A stretch of DNA of 64,000 nucleotides from NCBI GenBank assembly GCA_017591395.1, contig WEDG01002934.1, forward strand, positions 62,001-126,000, in the 5' to 3' direction. A program made the position numbers and the translations under genes. Under the pieces are notes generated by a model, which saw only the letters and a program-made list of their open reading frames with translations, did no database searches and was not told the DNA's origin. Below, piece by piece: positions 1 to 11,820 of the stretch. Each line of letters starts with the position of its first letter. Positions within the stretch are counted from its first letter, which is position 1. The stretch is from Schistocephalus solidus (lineage: Eukaryota; Platyhelminthes; Cestoda; Diphyllobothriidea; Diphyllobothriidae).

Positions 1-3000
1 TTGCGGTGGGTGTCCAGAAACAGGGCGTAAAACCTGACACAAATGAGGATGGACGTAGCAACAAACTATTTTCATTCAGTCAGTTTTCACGAATGCCTAC
101 AAGACTCCCGACTGTTACTGACACGTGTCGGGATCCATTCGTGTAGAGCCATCTCCTTGCCTTTGAACATAGTCCCGGCTAGAAAACCTTCACCATGCTT
201 TTCTTGATTCTATAGTTTGAGTGTGGGAGACATCTCTGTCGGCTGTACGATGACGGTGCAAAGGTATGACCATATTTATTCATGTTTATATTGCAGTAAG
301 CAGGAGGAGATCACACTGTTGGCTGTACGATTCCTTCGGAATGTCCATTGAAGTTAGGAAAAAATTATCACTTCTGCTCTTAAATTTAAGCAATTGAGTA
401 GAATTTGGGCGAAAGTGGTTTTCTCAATAATATGTACAAGTATTTTTCCAGCGCTCGTCTCACATTTAATGTTCCCTTCATATTTTGTATAAGAAGCCGA
501 GGATGATGCCCTTTAAGGCGTAGAAATTCTGCTTTTCTAAACTTCCACTAGAAAAGTTAGACGAGTTTGTAAATGAGTCAAAAGCTGCTGTATTAACATA
601 CTTTAAACTGATTTGACTCGGCGGTTGGTAACCTGCTGCTAGAACACAATCGCACAGCTTGGTTGGTGTCTCGCAGGAATAGTAGACGACGGAATTCTGC
701 ATTGATTTCCATTTAGAGAATCTGTTGATGAATTTTTTGGATACTGTAGGTGGCAGTTCCTCAATAATTTGAGTCCAGGCATTTCAAGTTGGTGATGTTT
801 CTGTAAAAAGGGTCATTCTTTAAATGCTGAACACAAGCGTATTTCTAGACAGGTACCTGCCGTAGTAAAATGAGTGATTTAAGCGTACTGTTTCTATTTC
901 CGTGAGGGCCATGTTTTCTTGGATTTCATGTGTCTTGCAGGCAAAAGAATTTGCATCTCTCTTAACACCTGCTTTACTAAGTTTTGGCCTTGGAAAAATG
1001 CACTTAGGAGAAACAGCGTATGCGAGCACTAGAAGAAGAATTTTGATTGTCTTCAGCTTCGGATTCTCACATAAACCCATCCTGAGCTACACCCAAAGAT
1101 AAGTTTTATTAAATAATATAATTAAATCGCCCGAAACTGGTTCCTTTCAAGAAGCAATTGTTGGATTTAATCTTCACTGATATCAAACTAGTTATGTTGC
1201 TATTGATAAGTGAAAAACTCGGCAATATTACAGAGATTCAATTCTGCAACAGAAAGGGCAACTTTCAATTGCAACCACGGTTCGCGCATTACTTACTAAA
1301 GAAATTAAAGTTTAAATTTCGAATCAAGGATATCTATCTGAAAGCAAATTGAAATGCTGGAGGAGCAACTGGTGAGCCGAGCCCTTGCGTATCTGAAATG
1401 CAGCGGCAGAACATTGAAATAAATAATATCTGGGCTTTTAGTCAGTGTTTATTCTGTCCTTAGGGAAACTCATACATGTGTTATGGGCTATCTGCTGATG
1501 GTCTACGAATTTTTCCTGGGCTATCCCACCGAAGTTGATGGATTTTGGCTCAAAAATTTAAATCAACGTTTTGAAGGCCATTATAAATCTTCATTCCAAA
1601 GGATTTACTCCAAACTAGCAAGTTGGCTTCACAATTACTTAAGAAACTGAAATATGCGTCATTTTTTCGGTACAAATAGACAAAAGATCTTAAAAGTTCT
1701 GTGTTCTTCCAATGGTAAATTTTGGATCCACATGCCTTTTGCTTTTTGCTTGGGATCACTTTAACACAAAAATAGAATGCCCATTATTTCTGGCGCCTAA
1801 AACTTTCATATGTATCTACGGGCACTGGAATCTGTTATCCTAAATAGACTTAGTGTCCCGATATTAGTATGATCCCTCAACCATAATTGACTATGCTTCA
1901 TATGATCAATATTATGAAATGTTAAACAACATTTTGAAATGCGTTGTCGATTTAGAAGGATTTCCTGAGTGGGATCGCAAAAAATAATTATCATCTAGAA
2001 TACACCCTAGCTATTTACAGTTCCGCTAAGTAGCCAGCTTTAGAATGCTGGGTTCATTTGACCTCCAACAACAAATCGCATTAAGCGAAGAATGCCTATT
2101 TAACTACTATGTATTTTTCATTTATCAATGACACATTACAGGTTCAGATATTTTTATAGTAAACATATGCAAAATGGTGTCTATTTGGCAGCAATTTGCA
2201 TCATTTTAAATTTTTATAATCAAAGAAAAGCTATATTTTGGTTTAAAATGTTGTTATTGTAGGTTTTAAGGTTTGTGCCATATAAATTCAACTAGCAGCG
2301 TAGCTATATGTTTATTGATGCTCGTTATAAAGCAGAAGAGATACGTCAACTCGAATGCAAAACACTCGAAAGTTTCTATGGTACAATCGGAAAACCATGG
2401 AGGTATGTATGACGTTTTCTAAATGGAAAGTAGAAAGCTTTAAAATTCAGATACATAACGCAAATATAATGGCAGATGGAGATCCAAGCTACTAAATAAT
2501 TGAAGTTTTTGTAAAAGCTAAAATGCACATTTTTTAGCAATGAAAGTCGAAAAGGAAGCTATTTGCTAACAACTAGCTATAAAAGCAATAAGTCTGTGTA
2601 TTTTCTCTAGAAAAGATCTCTACATTGATAACAGCATTGTAACTCAATGACGAATCGTCCAATTAAGCCATTCACATTAACTAAGTGGTTTTTGGCTGGT
2701 GGACGAAAAAAAGTGTATTCTTAACCCAACATAATAGAGCTTCTGAAATCCTATGAAATTATGCTGCGTGATAAGCAGTATTGCAACCAAACGTAAGGAA
2801 TCCTTCTTAAGCGCTGTAGCATTGCAGAATTTTATTTAATCCTTCTTGGGATCGGTCATGGAATTTTAATACCTCAGCTAGTACACGTGTAGCTTCTGTA
2901 TTACCTTGACCGAAGAACCACTAAAAATGTAATCGTATCTATGAAGTGAGCAAGGAAAATTCGTTTTATTCATATGGTCATAAGAAGGCAAAAGGAAATA

Positions 3001-6000
3001 CTGTGAAGGACTGTGCGATATTTTCTGCACTCACAATTTCCTCGAAACTTTTAAAAAATGTTTTGAAGCAAAAGCAATCAAATAACAGTTTACTGGATTA
3101 TGAACAGAGAGCAAAAATATGCTTTTATTTCGGTCACGAAAGAGATTTCTGTTGGACCATCTTTAAAAGCAAAATCTGATTCAAGCGAAAAAAGTTTTAT
3201 TTAGCTTTTGAACTGAGCAGTTTATATCTTAGGTTTGATTTTGATAAAGGTGGTGAACCCATGCCTAACACAAAGCAGCAAAGCAAATATTCCTTTTTCT
3301 ATAGTGTTATCGGTTTTCTACGTTAAAACTGCGTTACCTCCATGGTTGCGTGATATTAAATGTGATTATCTAGGAAAAAGAAGACTCGATATTATCGAAT
3401 TTACGCATGTTTGCTTCAAAAATACATTTTAACACATTAAATGTAAATTATTCGACATTCATATGCGACGTGACCTGCAATAATTGGCCCTTATGCTCGC
3501 GCTACGAAAATACAAGTTAAATTGCAACACATGCAGTCAGTGAACATTAAAACTGCATTCTAGTTTTGTAGTAAAACGATAGGTGATTCGGTCTTTTTTT
3601 AAGAATCTGTATACAAATTGTGCACATTTACGGCTTATTTCCTGTTCTCTTTAAAAACGAAAGATATTGTTTCTAATCAAAATATACCAATTTTAAAGGC
3701 AAGCACTGTTTTTACATAGAACCTGTTTTAGGGAACTGAAAAGTCGTTAGCAACACCGCAAACATAAAAATTAAAATGATATCTTTTTTAAAATTTCAGC
3801 GTGCTATATTCCATAACTCCGAGCTCAGGATTAAGCTGAAAGCGTACACACCCATTCTCAACCGTTGCATAAATTCTTAAACATTGGAAAAACATTAGGT
3901 ATGACTCAATGAATCTCTTCTGATCCAGAAAATCCATTTCAAATTTGAAGGTGTTTTTCACCTCAAGAATTCGAAAACATACTGACAAAGTAAACTACAT
4001 GCACAAAATAAATTCACACTCACCATGCTTATCCCATCATTCAATCTGTGCAAACATAATCGGTTTTTAAAAAGATGACCAACATCCAAAACCAAAACAT
4101 TCATATAACCTTATTCAGGTATTCAAGCGCTCATTTTCAAACAACCTGGTAGCTGATTGAAAACATAGTATCAATTCAGTTTATTCGACATTAACATGAA
4201 TGACTTACTCAGAAGGCCTTAACTGAAAAATAAATTGCTTCACATGGAACGCTGAGAGGTTGGAGCAGGAAATGTGACTTCTTAAATAATGCAAAAGGTA
4301 TTTTTAAGCATTTCATCGTCGGTTCGAAATCATGTTCAGGAATTAGCGGATACTGACTGCACTTATACTAGATGCGCGAATGCGTCATATTTTTAGTTAA
4401 AATTCGCTGATGCGTTTCTTATTCTAATAGATTAGTGCAGCGCAATCCTACACTCACGTCTGATGGCTTCCTCCGAAAACGAGACTGCCTTCTAAAGGGA
4501 TCTAATCTTTTCCAATTAATGTTCAAAGCCCTTATAATTTCACATGCATTTTGTAGAAACTATGCATAGTAATATTATACTTAATACTTACTGGGTAGTA
4601 AGTTATGTCCTCGTAAAATTTGATACTTATAGAAAGAATATCTTTTGGGCTTAAAAACTTTTTATTTATGGGATTTTTCAAGATTTTCAAGTACCCATTC
4701 ATAAAAAAGTGTATTTTAAAATTGCATTATTCTGCTTTTAAAGTTACAAACGTCATTTCCTTCCACTAAAAACATTAATGAGGCCTAAATGACTATTTCG
4801 TAGGAATTTCTGGAAATGTATATTTCTTTATATACAAAAAAACATACACCTTGTAAAGGTGATACCCCGAAGAAAGGTAAACCAGCGGGCCATGTTCACG
4901 ATCTTTCAGGAATGTAAACGTTTTTAAAACAGGATAATGTCATTTCTTTAATTATACAGTTTAAAACTCACTGAGTGTAAGATATAGCATGTTTATGCTT
5001 GTTGAAAATATAATATGATTCATAAGGGCTCCAAAAAATTAATGAGGACATTTCATACTGAATAAGCAGCATTTTTCAGAGAGATTCCAGCAGAAGTTCG
5101 AAAATAAGCTTTATTAAATTCCGTTGTCCCCCTCTGATTAGAATATTTTCAGGTAACTTTGCAAGATAATTAGCCTGGCAACTAATTAAGTGAAATTTTC
5201 AAATTAAGCACCAATTTCAATATTTTGATTAGCACTTCATCAGAAAATGCAGATAGGGCCTTCACCAAAAAAATTTGTTCGAAGTATGCCAATTAGCACA
5301 GTTTTTCTCTGTACACGTCTACATGCTTTTTAATCTTACCGATTTGAAAATTATGTGAGAAAACTGCAATGCCAGGAAAGTTTACTACAGTACGTTATTT
5401 AAGTCAAAAGTACGACCAAAAAAACGCAAAATGCGTTTGATTTTCTGTCATAAAACCACTGCATGTTGCAATGTGAGGTTCATGGGGGAACTGCATTCTC
5501 ACCGCTTTATGAAACTTTCATTCAAAACTTCCTTTAAAATATTATTTTATTAATTCTTGATGGGGACTGTGAAATCTTTACGCGGATATTTCTATTGAGA
5601 GAGAACATGTGCTTAAATACTAGAGGCAAATATTTTAGTTTAATTCATGAGGCCTATTTCAAAAAAATATCAAGCTTTTCAAATAAATCAGTGAAGAAAT
5701 TGAGTGATAATATTTCCTAAGTATTATGTGACTTTTCAAGTTTTTATCAGTTTAACACCGGTTTCCATCTGAAGCAATGAAAGCAGTCAGTTCAGCCCAT
5801 ACGGTGAATTATAAAACGATGTAAAGAATAGGCATATCATTTGGTTATTTGCGATGCAACTATTTTCCCGTGTTTTCAATCATACTAAGACAATATCGCA
5901 TCCATACTTAATGGCTTTTGAAAATCGCAATTTTACCCCAAAGATTCGTCCTTGCCTTGCTACAGCAACCAACTGAACCGTAAGACGACACCATCAGACA

Positions 6001-6253
6001 TCGTTATTAAAAGACTATTCCGTTACTGTGTCATAAATTGTGTAGTGGGTTAGTGATCAAACGAGACAGTTAATACAGTTATCAGCCGAAAACGTATGTT
6101 TTTCTTGGCATGATTCCTTTTGTCTTATTCATAGCATCTTTTAAATATAAATGACATTTCAGATAACGAAACTACGTTTCTTGTTTTGACTCAGTTACAA
6201 CTGATTTATGCTGTTTCAAAGTTCTAATTGACCATTTTTTGATGAACATATAG
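1..6253. other. upstream intron or flank, no gene recognised
   Basis: This AT-rich stretch holds only short open frames without recognisable domains. The first recognised exon starts in phase 1, so at least one more coding exon (Ig1 and signal peptide) must lie upstream. No convincing Ig1 exon with paired Cys and Trp was found here by eye. No repeats of families A or B and no Penelope-like sequence were seen. Confidence 0.5.
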
Positions 6254-6436
6254 AACTCGGTGGTTTCACCTTCTGTGAACCACAAACGTTAACTCATCGG
6301 AACGAGAAATTCTTCATGCTGAACTGCTCCGTTCCACGAAGTACGCCTCCTGCGAAAATTCGTTGGATGTTCCGAAGTGATGATGGACATATTGGATTTA
6401 TTAGTGAAAATCGAACATTTTCAATGGACGACAGTG
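6254..6436 (+). CDS. nrg: neuroglian-like exon, first half of Ig domain 2
   Basis: The exon begins after the acceptor ...catatag and starts in phase 1. It reads LGGFTFCEPQTLTHRNEK, then MLNCSVPRSTPPAKIRWMF, then ENRTFSMDDS, and ends in phase 1 at a consensus donor GTGAGT. The Cys and the Trp 13 residues later are the B-strand Cys and C-strand Trp of an Ig fold. The C-x-x-P-x-x-x-x-P-x-x-I-x-W pattern is the characteristic Ig2 signature of L1/neuroglian proteins. The split glycine codon (G|GC) is completed by the exon starting at 25322, giving the family sequence DSG-NLYVS. The intron that follows is 18.9 kb. Confidence 0.9.
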
Positions 6437-7762
6437 GTGAGTATTTGTTATGCAGTATCCAAATAACCTTTCACATTGTATGATGCAGACTATATTATTT
6501 ACAACAGTTTCGCTTACTTAGAGAAAACTCATAACTGGTTTCCCATCAGGTAATCCTTGCTCTTGTACTCAACATGCAAGCCTAACAGTACTATTCTATC
6601 CTCATAACACAAATATAGATTCAATTACCACAAGCAGATCACGAAAACCAAAAATCCCATATGCGTGTACCATCAATTTTATGCCGCTTCGGAACGCAAT
6701 ATAAAATACTTTATCGTATAAATCGGTTATCAGGCCTTCCCTATGCGCGTTCTGGCTTATAATCCAAACCTTTAAGTGTCATTTTTTAATCTCTTCAGAA
6801 GGCGATGTTCTACATTATGGTCAAAAATTAACATCAACTTTCGATCTCAGTCTGCAAAATTTGTTCTGAATTATTTATTCAAGGCTAGCGTATTGCTTTT
6901 CGAGAAGATACAAAATCAGCAATGCCAGACAAGTTATTTTTTCATCGTTTTACAAGCAATTGAACTCGCCTCTGTCAGTGTACTTGATTGTGCATGTTAA
7001 CAACATATGACCATAGATTGAAAATGGCATCTCATAATCCTCAAATAACCCAGGTGGAGGAAGTAGAGCTTTGTAAATTTATAACTTCATATGAAATTTT
7101 GAACCAACCTTATAAAGTTTATGGTCAAATAATTTGCATTAAGTGCACAATTTAATTTATCAAGAAAAAAATGTGGTTTAAAAATATTTCCGTGTATATA
7201 ATATTTTGCGGTGATAGAAAATCCATCCAAGAAAGATATTTACTTTCTTGGAAGCAACCATCCGTGAAGGCTGAAGAAAACTACAAACAAAAGACCCATT
7301 CTGCATGGTTATTTCTATATCGTTCTGATCTGTCTATCGATAATTTTCTTTGCTAATGTGTTTGTCGATACAATTTGCCAAGTGGGTGGTACATTGGACT
7401 TACAGAAGAATGGTACGTGCTATTTTGGTGTAATACCGTAACCAATGCCATACATGGAGGTAAAGTAGCACGCATAGACCAAGGCTTAAACCACGCCAGT
7501 CACGTGTGCTTTATCCGTGCATCAGCTAGTTGACAGGAGTGGAAAGCAGATCGGTGTTTGCGTGATGGAACAGAGAGTGAGGTCGACCACTGGAACTGCG
7601 TCTCCTGAGCACTCAGAGCATCTTCCTGCCTATTAACTATCTAACGTGCTTTTAAACTATCAGGGTGTGCTAAAGGCTCAGGATCGGAAGGCAACGACTA
7701 ATGATATTAGTCAATCTTACTGGCTGTATGGAGACAGACTGCCGTTTCTTTTTTCTGATGTT
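6437..7762. other. intron 1, start: unique-looking AT-rich sequence
   Basis: No exon, RNA gene or known repeat was recognised. Short open frames here lack domains. From about 7380 the base composition becomes more even, and this may mark an unidentified repeat leading into the (TA)n and family B cluster. Confidence 0.4.
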
Positions 7763-7786
7763 TATATATATATATATATATATATG
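7763..7786. repeat. (TA)n microsatellite at left edge of family B cluster
   Basis: A run of alternating TA directly precedes the inverted family B unit. A second (TA)n closes the cluster at 9255-9268. Confidence 0.9.
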
Positions 7787-8012
7787 GTAGTGTGTGGCAC
7801 ACCGATCCTCTTAAAAAAACATTTATGGTCCGTTGTGCCCTGGAACTCAGACTAGAGCCTTCACAGGCGGTCACATAGCGACGTGTAGCATATCTTGATA
7901 ATGTGGAACCGACAAAGACAAGGGAGACCAGAATGGCTATTTCTAGCTTATTAGCCGTGATCAGCCAGTCATACCCAATTACAAATGTGGAACACCTGGG
8001 ATTCCCTTGTAT
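7787..8012 (-). repeat. family B tRNA-like repeat, inverted copy
   Basis: The sequence is a reverse-oriented, truncated copy of the about 305-bp unit that follows on the + strand. Shared landmarks read on the minus strand are CGTCGCTATG, GGGTATGACTGG and AGCCATTCTGGTCTCC. Its hammerhead core is broken: on the minus strand CTGATCA replaces CTGATGA. It is joined head-to-head to the direct array at about 8012. Confidence 0.8.
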
Positions 8013-8874
8013 TTGGCGGTTCCACATTATCAAAATATGCTACACGTCGCTATGCGACCGCCTGTAAGGGCTCTAGTCTGAGTTCCAGTGCACAACGGAA
8101 CATATATGTTCCTTAAGCAGATCAGTGAGCCACACACTAACATCATATTCCCGATCGCAACCGACCAAGCAACGAGCCCGTGGCTCAATGGCAGAGCCTT
8201 CGACTCAATTACCAAATGTCGCGGGTTCGAATCCCAGATGTTCTACATTTGCGATGGGGTATGACTGACCGATGACGGCTAATAAGCTAGAAATGGCCAT
8301 TCCGGTCTCCCTTGTCTTTGTCAGTTCCACATTATCAAAATGTGGTACATGTCGCTATGTGACCGCCTGTGAGTGCTTTAGTTTGAGTTCCAGGGCCCAA
8401 CGGAACATAAATGTTCCTTAAGCAGATCGGTGAGCCACACACTACCATCAAATTCCCGATCACAACCGACCAAGCAACGAGACCGTGGCTCAATGGTAGA
8501 ACGTTCGACTAAATTACCAAAGGTCGCGGGTTCAAATCCCAGGTGCTTCACATTTGGGATGGGGTATGACTGACCGATGACGACTAATAAGCCAGAAATG
8601 GCCATTGCGGTCTCCCTTGTCTTTGTCGGTTCCACATCATCATAATATGCTACACGTCGCCATGCGACCGCCTGTGAGGGCTCTAGTCTGAGTTCCAGGG
8701 CCCAACGGAACATAAATGTTCCTTAAGCAGACAGGTTAGCCACACACTACCATCATATTCCCGATCGCAACCGACCAAAAGCAACGAGACCGTGGCTCAA
8801 TGGTAGAGCGCTTCACTCAATTACCAAAGGTCGCGGGTTCGAATCCCAGGTGTTCAACATTTGGGATTGTGTTT

Positions 8875-8919
8875 GACTGGCTGATGACGGCTAATTATCC
8901 AGAAATGGCCATTCCGGTC
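8875..8919 (+). ncRNA. hammerhead ribozyme, family B unit 3 (core intact)
   Basis: Stem I is GACTGG (8875-8880) with CCGGTC (8914-8919), six pairs including one G-U. Core strand CTGATGA lies at 8881-8887. Stem II is GGCT with ATCC and has one mismatch. GAAA is at 8902-8905. Stem III is the palindrome ATGGCCAT (8905-8912), which has no loop. The predicted cleavage is after the U of ATT at 8913. Core residues all match the hammerhead consensus; the stem II mismatch probably weakens this copy. Confidence 0.7.
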
Positions 8920-9097
8920 TCCCTTGTCTTTGTCGGTTCCACTTTATCATAATATGCTACACGTCGCTATGCAACCGCCTGTGAGGGCTCTAGTCTGAGT
9001 TCCAGGGCCCAACGGAACATAAATGTTCCTTAAGCAGATCGGTGAGCCACACACTACCATCATATTCCCGATCGCAACCGACCAAGCAACGAGACCG

Positions 9098-9151
9098 TGG
9101 CTCAATGGTAGAGCGCTCGACTCAATTACCAAAGGTCGCGGGTTCGAATCC
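9098..9151 (+). promoter_or_regulatory. tRNA-type internal Pol III promoter (A and B boxes)
   Basis: The A box is TGGCTCAATGG (9098-9108) and the B box is GGTTCGAATCC (9141-9151), an exact match to the tRNA B-box consensus. The 43-nt start-to-start distance is that of a tRNA. Equivalent pairs lie at 8181/8224, 8486/8529, 8793/8836 and 37198/37240. Whether they are used is not visible from sequence. Confidence 0.65.
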
Positions 9152-9179
9152 CAGGTGTTCAACATTTGGGATTGTGTTT

Positions 9180-9226
9180 GACTGGCTGATGACGGCTAAT
9201 TATCCAGAAATGGCCATTTCCGGTCT
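9180..9226 (+). ncRNA. hammerhead ribozyme, family B unit 4 (one inserted T)
   Basis: The same elements as in unit 3 are present: GACTGG (9180-9185), CTGATGA (9186-9192), GAAA (9207-9210), ATGGCCAT and CCGGTC. One extra T sits between stem III and stem I at the cleavage position, and stem II has the GGCT/ATCC mismatch. Activity is doubtful. Confidence 0.6.
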
Positions 9227-9254
9227 CCCTTGTCTTTGTCGGTTCCACTTTATC

Positions 9255-9268
9255 ATATATATATATAT
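9255..9268. repeat. (TA)n microsatellite between family B and family A
   Basis: A short alternating TA run joins the family B array to the family A satellite. Confidence 0.8.
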
Positions 9269-9688
9269 GGCATAGACGTATATACATACTCGATATATAT
9301 ACTAGCTATAAAGCCCAGTACGTGTTTCGCCGATGTTTCTGCTGCTGTGTGACACAGCAACATGAGTTCAGCTCCTCAGTGGGTCGAGCGTTCTCTATGG
9401 GTACTGAGTATATCGGCACTCCCAGAGAATAATCGGGTAAATATGTAGGGACATGAGTCAAAGTGCTGGGCAGCTTTTTGGAGTCAGACCGAAATCACTG
9501 TATTTGGGTCGAAGACAATCAACCACTGTGGAATAACCCACGTATGCCCATTCATCAAACAAGTACTACAGTAGTATGAATCTTATATGGCAAAGCAGTT
9601 ATACCGTACTTCCGACACAGATACTAGCTAAAAGCCCAGACAGTGTTTCGCCGATGTTTCGCGCTATGTGACACAGCACGTTGGCGTA
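9269..9688 (+). repeat. family A 355-bp satellite, degenerate copies
   Basis: Two partial monomers are recognised by CCGTACTTCCGACA, ACTAGCTAAAAGCCCAGAC and TTTCGCCGATGTTTC. The second monomer is cut off by the segment with inverted arms that starts at 9689. The hammerhead on the minus strand of the first copy keeps CTGAGGA and GAAA, but its cleavage triplet is changed. Confidence 0.8.
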
Positions 9689-10280
9689 AGTTTGAGCCAG
9701 TAGACGTCCAGAGTTTTAAATTATCCTGTCGATAATGGCTGTTTTCGCCTCCACTTGACCTTGATAAATTTATAATTGGTATCTGAATCGATATGCCATA
9801 TAATGCATGCCTCGTCTGAGTGCATTGCCTCCATGAATTCGCGGCCCTTCCTTGTTGGGCAGGCGCCAGCGATTTTGATATCCTCCCATGCAAATAGGTG
9901 TCCTGTCTCCAGTGTGTGCATGATTATCTGATATAAGGTGTTTCGTCTTCTCACAACTAACTGATGTTCATGTAAACGGGTGGATAGAGATCTCTCGGTA
10001 TGGCCACAATAAACGGCATCACAACTGGTAACGCTATTTTGTAGACGACGGCTTTGCTATTGAAAGAGCCAACCCTACCCTTAGGGTGTACAAGCTGCGT
10101 GCGCAAAGTTGTTGTAAATTTGTGCACTATTTGTATATGGTGTTTCTTGAGCTGTCTTTCAACGAGCTCAAATACATTCGTTACATACGGGATGGCTCGC
10201 CAGTTTGTTGTTTTTGAGTGGCTAAGATAGCCACTATCGCCCGGATAAATTAAAACTCTGGACGTCTAATGGTTCAAACT
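9689..10280. mobile_element. Penelope-like fragment bounded by 52-bp inverted arms
   Basis: The left arm (9689-9740) and the reverse complement of the right arm (10229-10280) agree at 46 of 52 positions and share TAGACGTCCAGAGTTTTAA. Between them lies minus-strand coding sequence of a Penelope-like GIY-YIG endonuclease. The segment interrupts family A: satellite stops near 9688 and resumes near 10425. Inverted arms on a Penelope-like fragment could be element termini, or could come from later rearrangement. Confidence 0.65.
9741..10228 (-). pseudogene. Penelope-like element endonuclease fragment (GIY-YIG), broken
   Basis: On the minus strand the translation first shows a linker (RAIPYVTNVFELVERQLKK). 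The endonuclease part follows (YCGHTERSLSTRLHEH), and then HTLETGHLFAWEDIKI with GREFMEA. This order (linker, Y-x-G-x-T-x-R, H...GH.F.W, R-E-x-x-E-A) is that of the C-terminal GIY-YIG domain of Penelope-like retroelements. That domain nicks target DNA for primed reverse transcription. Parts lie in different frames, so it is frameshifted and inactive. No reverse transcriptase domain accompanies it. The family assignment rests on motif recognition only. Confidence 0.7.
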
Positions 10281-10488
10281 TTAGACATACATATAATCTT
10301 ATGTTAGACATTGTTTAAGGTTAACTGTTTTCCGTACATTCCTATTTGTCTGACGACGAACTGGCGCACCAGATTCGAAAATATACACAAAACTTATTTA
10401 GTTGCCAAAGTGACTCAGGCATAATTTTTTAGGGTCACACCGAAATTTCATGAACATTTTTGCGATGACAATAACTAGAATATATCCC

Positions 10489-10531
10489 ATATATATATAT
10501 ATATATCTATATATATATATATATATATATA
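10489..10531. repeat. (TA)n microsatellite
   Basis: An interrupted TA run lies inside the family A region. Confidence 0.85.
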
Positions 10532-10578
10532 CGACAAAAACATTATACCTTTCTTCCGAAATAGGTACTAGCTAAAAG

Positions 10579-10650
10579 CCCAGACACGTGTTTCGCCGAT
10601 GTTTCTGCTGCTGCGTGACAAAGCGACGAGGGGTTCTGCTCCTCAGTGGG
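10579..10650 (-). ncRNA. hammerhead ribozyme in family A satellite (core intact)
   Basis: Reading the minus strand, stem I is CCCA (10647-10650) with TGGG (10579-10582). Core strand CTGAGGA is at 10640-10646. Stem II opens with GCAGA and closes with TCGGC directly before GAAA (10591-10594); the family consensus is GCCGA/TCGGC, five perfect pairs. Inside stem II is a hairpin based on GCTG/CAGC. Stem III is the loopless palindrome ACACGTGT. Cleavage is predicted after GTC (C at 10583). In this copy stem II has one A-G mismatch. The core, the GTC triplet and stem I are all perfect. Confidence 0.8.
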
Positions 10651-11610
10651 TCCCCCCATATAACCTATGCGGTTTTTGGTATATGGACTCCAGAGAATAA
10701 CTAAAGAAATAAATTCTGAAATAATTAAGTGCAGCTCATAGATTTAGATTATTCGTACATAAGTATTTAGGGTCCGACGGGAAATTTCAATGAACATTTG
10801 AGTCAAAGACAATCAACCACTGTGTCATAACAACAAAATGCCCATTCTAAAAACAAGTAGTATTACAAGTAGTATGAATCTTTTTTGTCACAAATATTGT
10901 AACGTACTACCGACATAGGTACTAGCTAAAAGCCCAGACACGTGTTTCTCCGATATTTATGCTAACGCGTGACACATCAACGAAAGGTTCGGCTCCTCAT
11001 TGGGTCCCCCAGTGTTTTCTATGCGGTTTCTGGTATATGGACTCCAGATAATAATCAAGGAAATAAATTCTGAAATTATTAATTGCAGCTCATAGATTTA
11101 GATTATTCGTACATGAGTATTTAGGGTCAGACGTGAAATTTCAATGAACATTTGGGTCAATTTCAATCAATAACTTTGGAATAACCACGTAATTCCCATT
11201 CTACAAAAAAGTAGTACTACAAGTAGTTTGAATCTAAAATGGCACATATATTATACGGTACTTCTGACATAGGTACTAGTTTAAAGCCCAGACTCGTGTT
11301 TCACCGATGTTTCTGCTGCTGCGTGACACAGCATCGAGGGTTTCAGCTACTCAGTTGGTCCCCCAGCGTTCTCTATGCGGTTTTTGGTATATGGACTCCA
11401 GAGAATAATCGAGGAAATTATATCTGAAATTAATAAGTGCATGACATGGAGTCAGATGATTCGGACACGATGTAGTAGGTTCAGATCCGAAATTTCACTG
11501 AACATTTAGGTCAAAGACAATCAACCACTGTGTTAAAACAAAAAATGCCTATTCTTAAAACAAGTAGTATTACAAGTAGTATGAATCTTTTTGTCACAAA
11601 TATTGTAACG

Positions 11611-11631
11611 TATATATATATATATATATAT
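11611..11631. repeat. (TA)n microsatellite between family A and inverted family B
   Basis: A pure TA run separates a truncated family A monomer from a reverse-oriented family B piece. Confidence 0.9.
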
Positions 11632-11820
11632 TTATGATAGTGTGGGGCTCACCGATCTGCTTAAGGAACACGCATGTTCCGTTGTGCCCTGGAGCTCAGA
11701 CTACAGCCCTCGCAGGCGGTCGCATAGCGACGTGTAGCATATGATGGAATGGAACTGACAAAGACAAGGGAGACCGGAATGGCTATTTCTGGCTATAGTC
11801 CTCCCAGTAGAGGTTTCACA
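11632..11820 (-). repeat. family B tRNA-like repeat, truncated inverted copy
   Basis: The piece reads GATAGTGTGGGGCTCACCGAT, then CGCATAGCGACGTGTAGCAT, then GGAGACCGGAATGGCTATTTC. That is the reverse complement of the leader and of the 3' half of the ribozyme. It stops before the CTGATGA strand and the A/B boxes, so it carries neither promoter nor complete ribozyme. Confidence 0.75.

Larger units (their letters stand above)
8013..9254 (+). repeat. family B tandem array, four tRNA-like ribozyme units
   Basis: About four direct units of roughly 305 bp occur here. The B-box GGTTCGAATCC lies at 8224, 8529 (one change), 8836 and 9141, which gives spacings of 305, 307 and 305. Each unit contains a conserved leader (TACACGTCGCTATG, then GGAACATAAATGTTCC), a tRNA-like segment with A and B boxes, and a hammerhead ribozyme just downstream. 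Acceptor and anticodon stems are decayed, so these are not tRNA genes. The arrangement of a Pol III promoter next to a self-cleaving motif in tandem monomers of about 300 bp matches Sm-alpha-type SINE/satellite repeats and retrozymes by architecture. Homology to those was not tested. Confidence 0.85.
10425..11610 (+). repeat. family A 355-bp satellite, three tandem monomers
   Basis: After a residual piece (10425-10488, TTTTTAGGGTCA...GAACATTT) and a (TA)n run at 10489-10531, monomers start near 10535, 10890 and 11240, about 355 bp apart. A fourth is cut near 11610 at another (TA)n. Each carries the minus-strand hammerhead region. The first copy keeps the core. The second has lost C3, and the third reads CTGAGTA instead of CTGAGGA. 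Confidence 0.85.

Noticed and set aside
820..1102. Overlapping open frames on both strands near the left end
   Set aside because: Neither has a recognisable domain, splice signal or link to the neuroglian frame.
8181..8234. tRNA genes at the GTGGCTCAATGGTAGAGC...GGTTCGAATCC sites
   Set aside because: A and B boxes are perfect, but acceptor stems do not pair, the T stem has mismatches and the anticodon loop is about 11 nt. They are tRNA-derived repeat heads.
8268..8297. Working hammerheads in family B units 1 and 2
   Set aside because: Both read CCGATGA instead of CTGATGA, losing core U4. They are described as broken rather than called as RNA genes.
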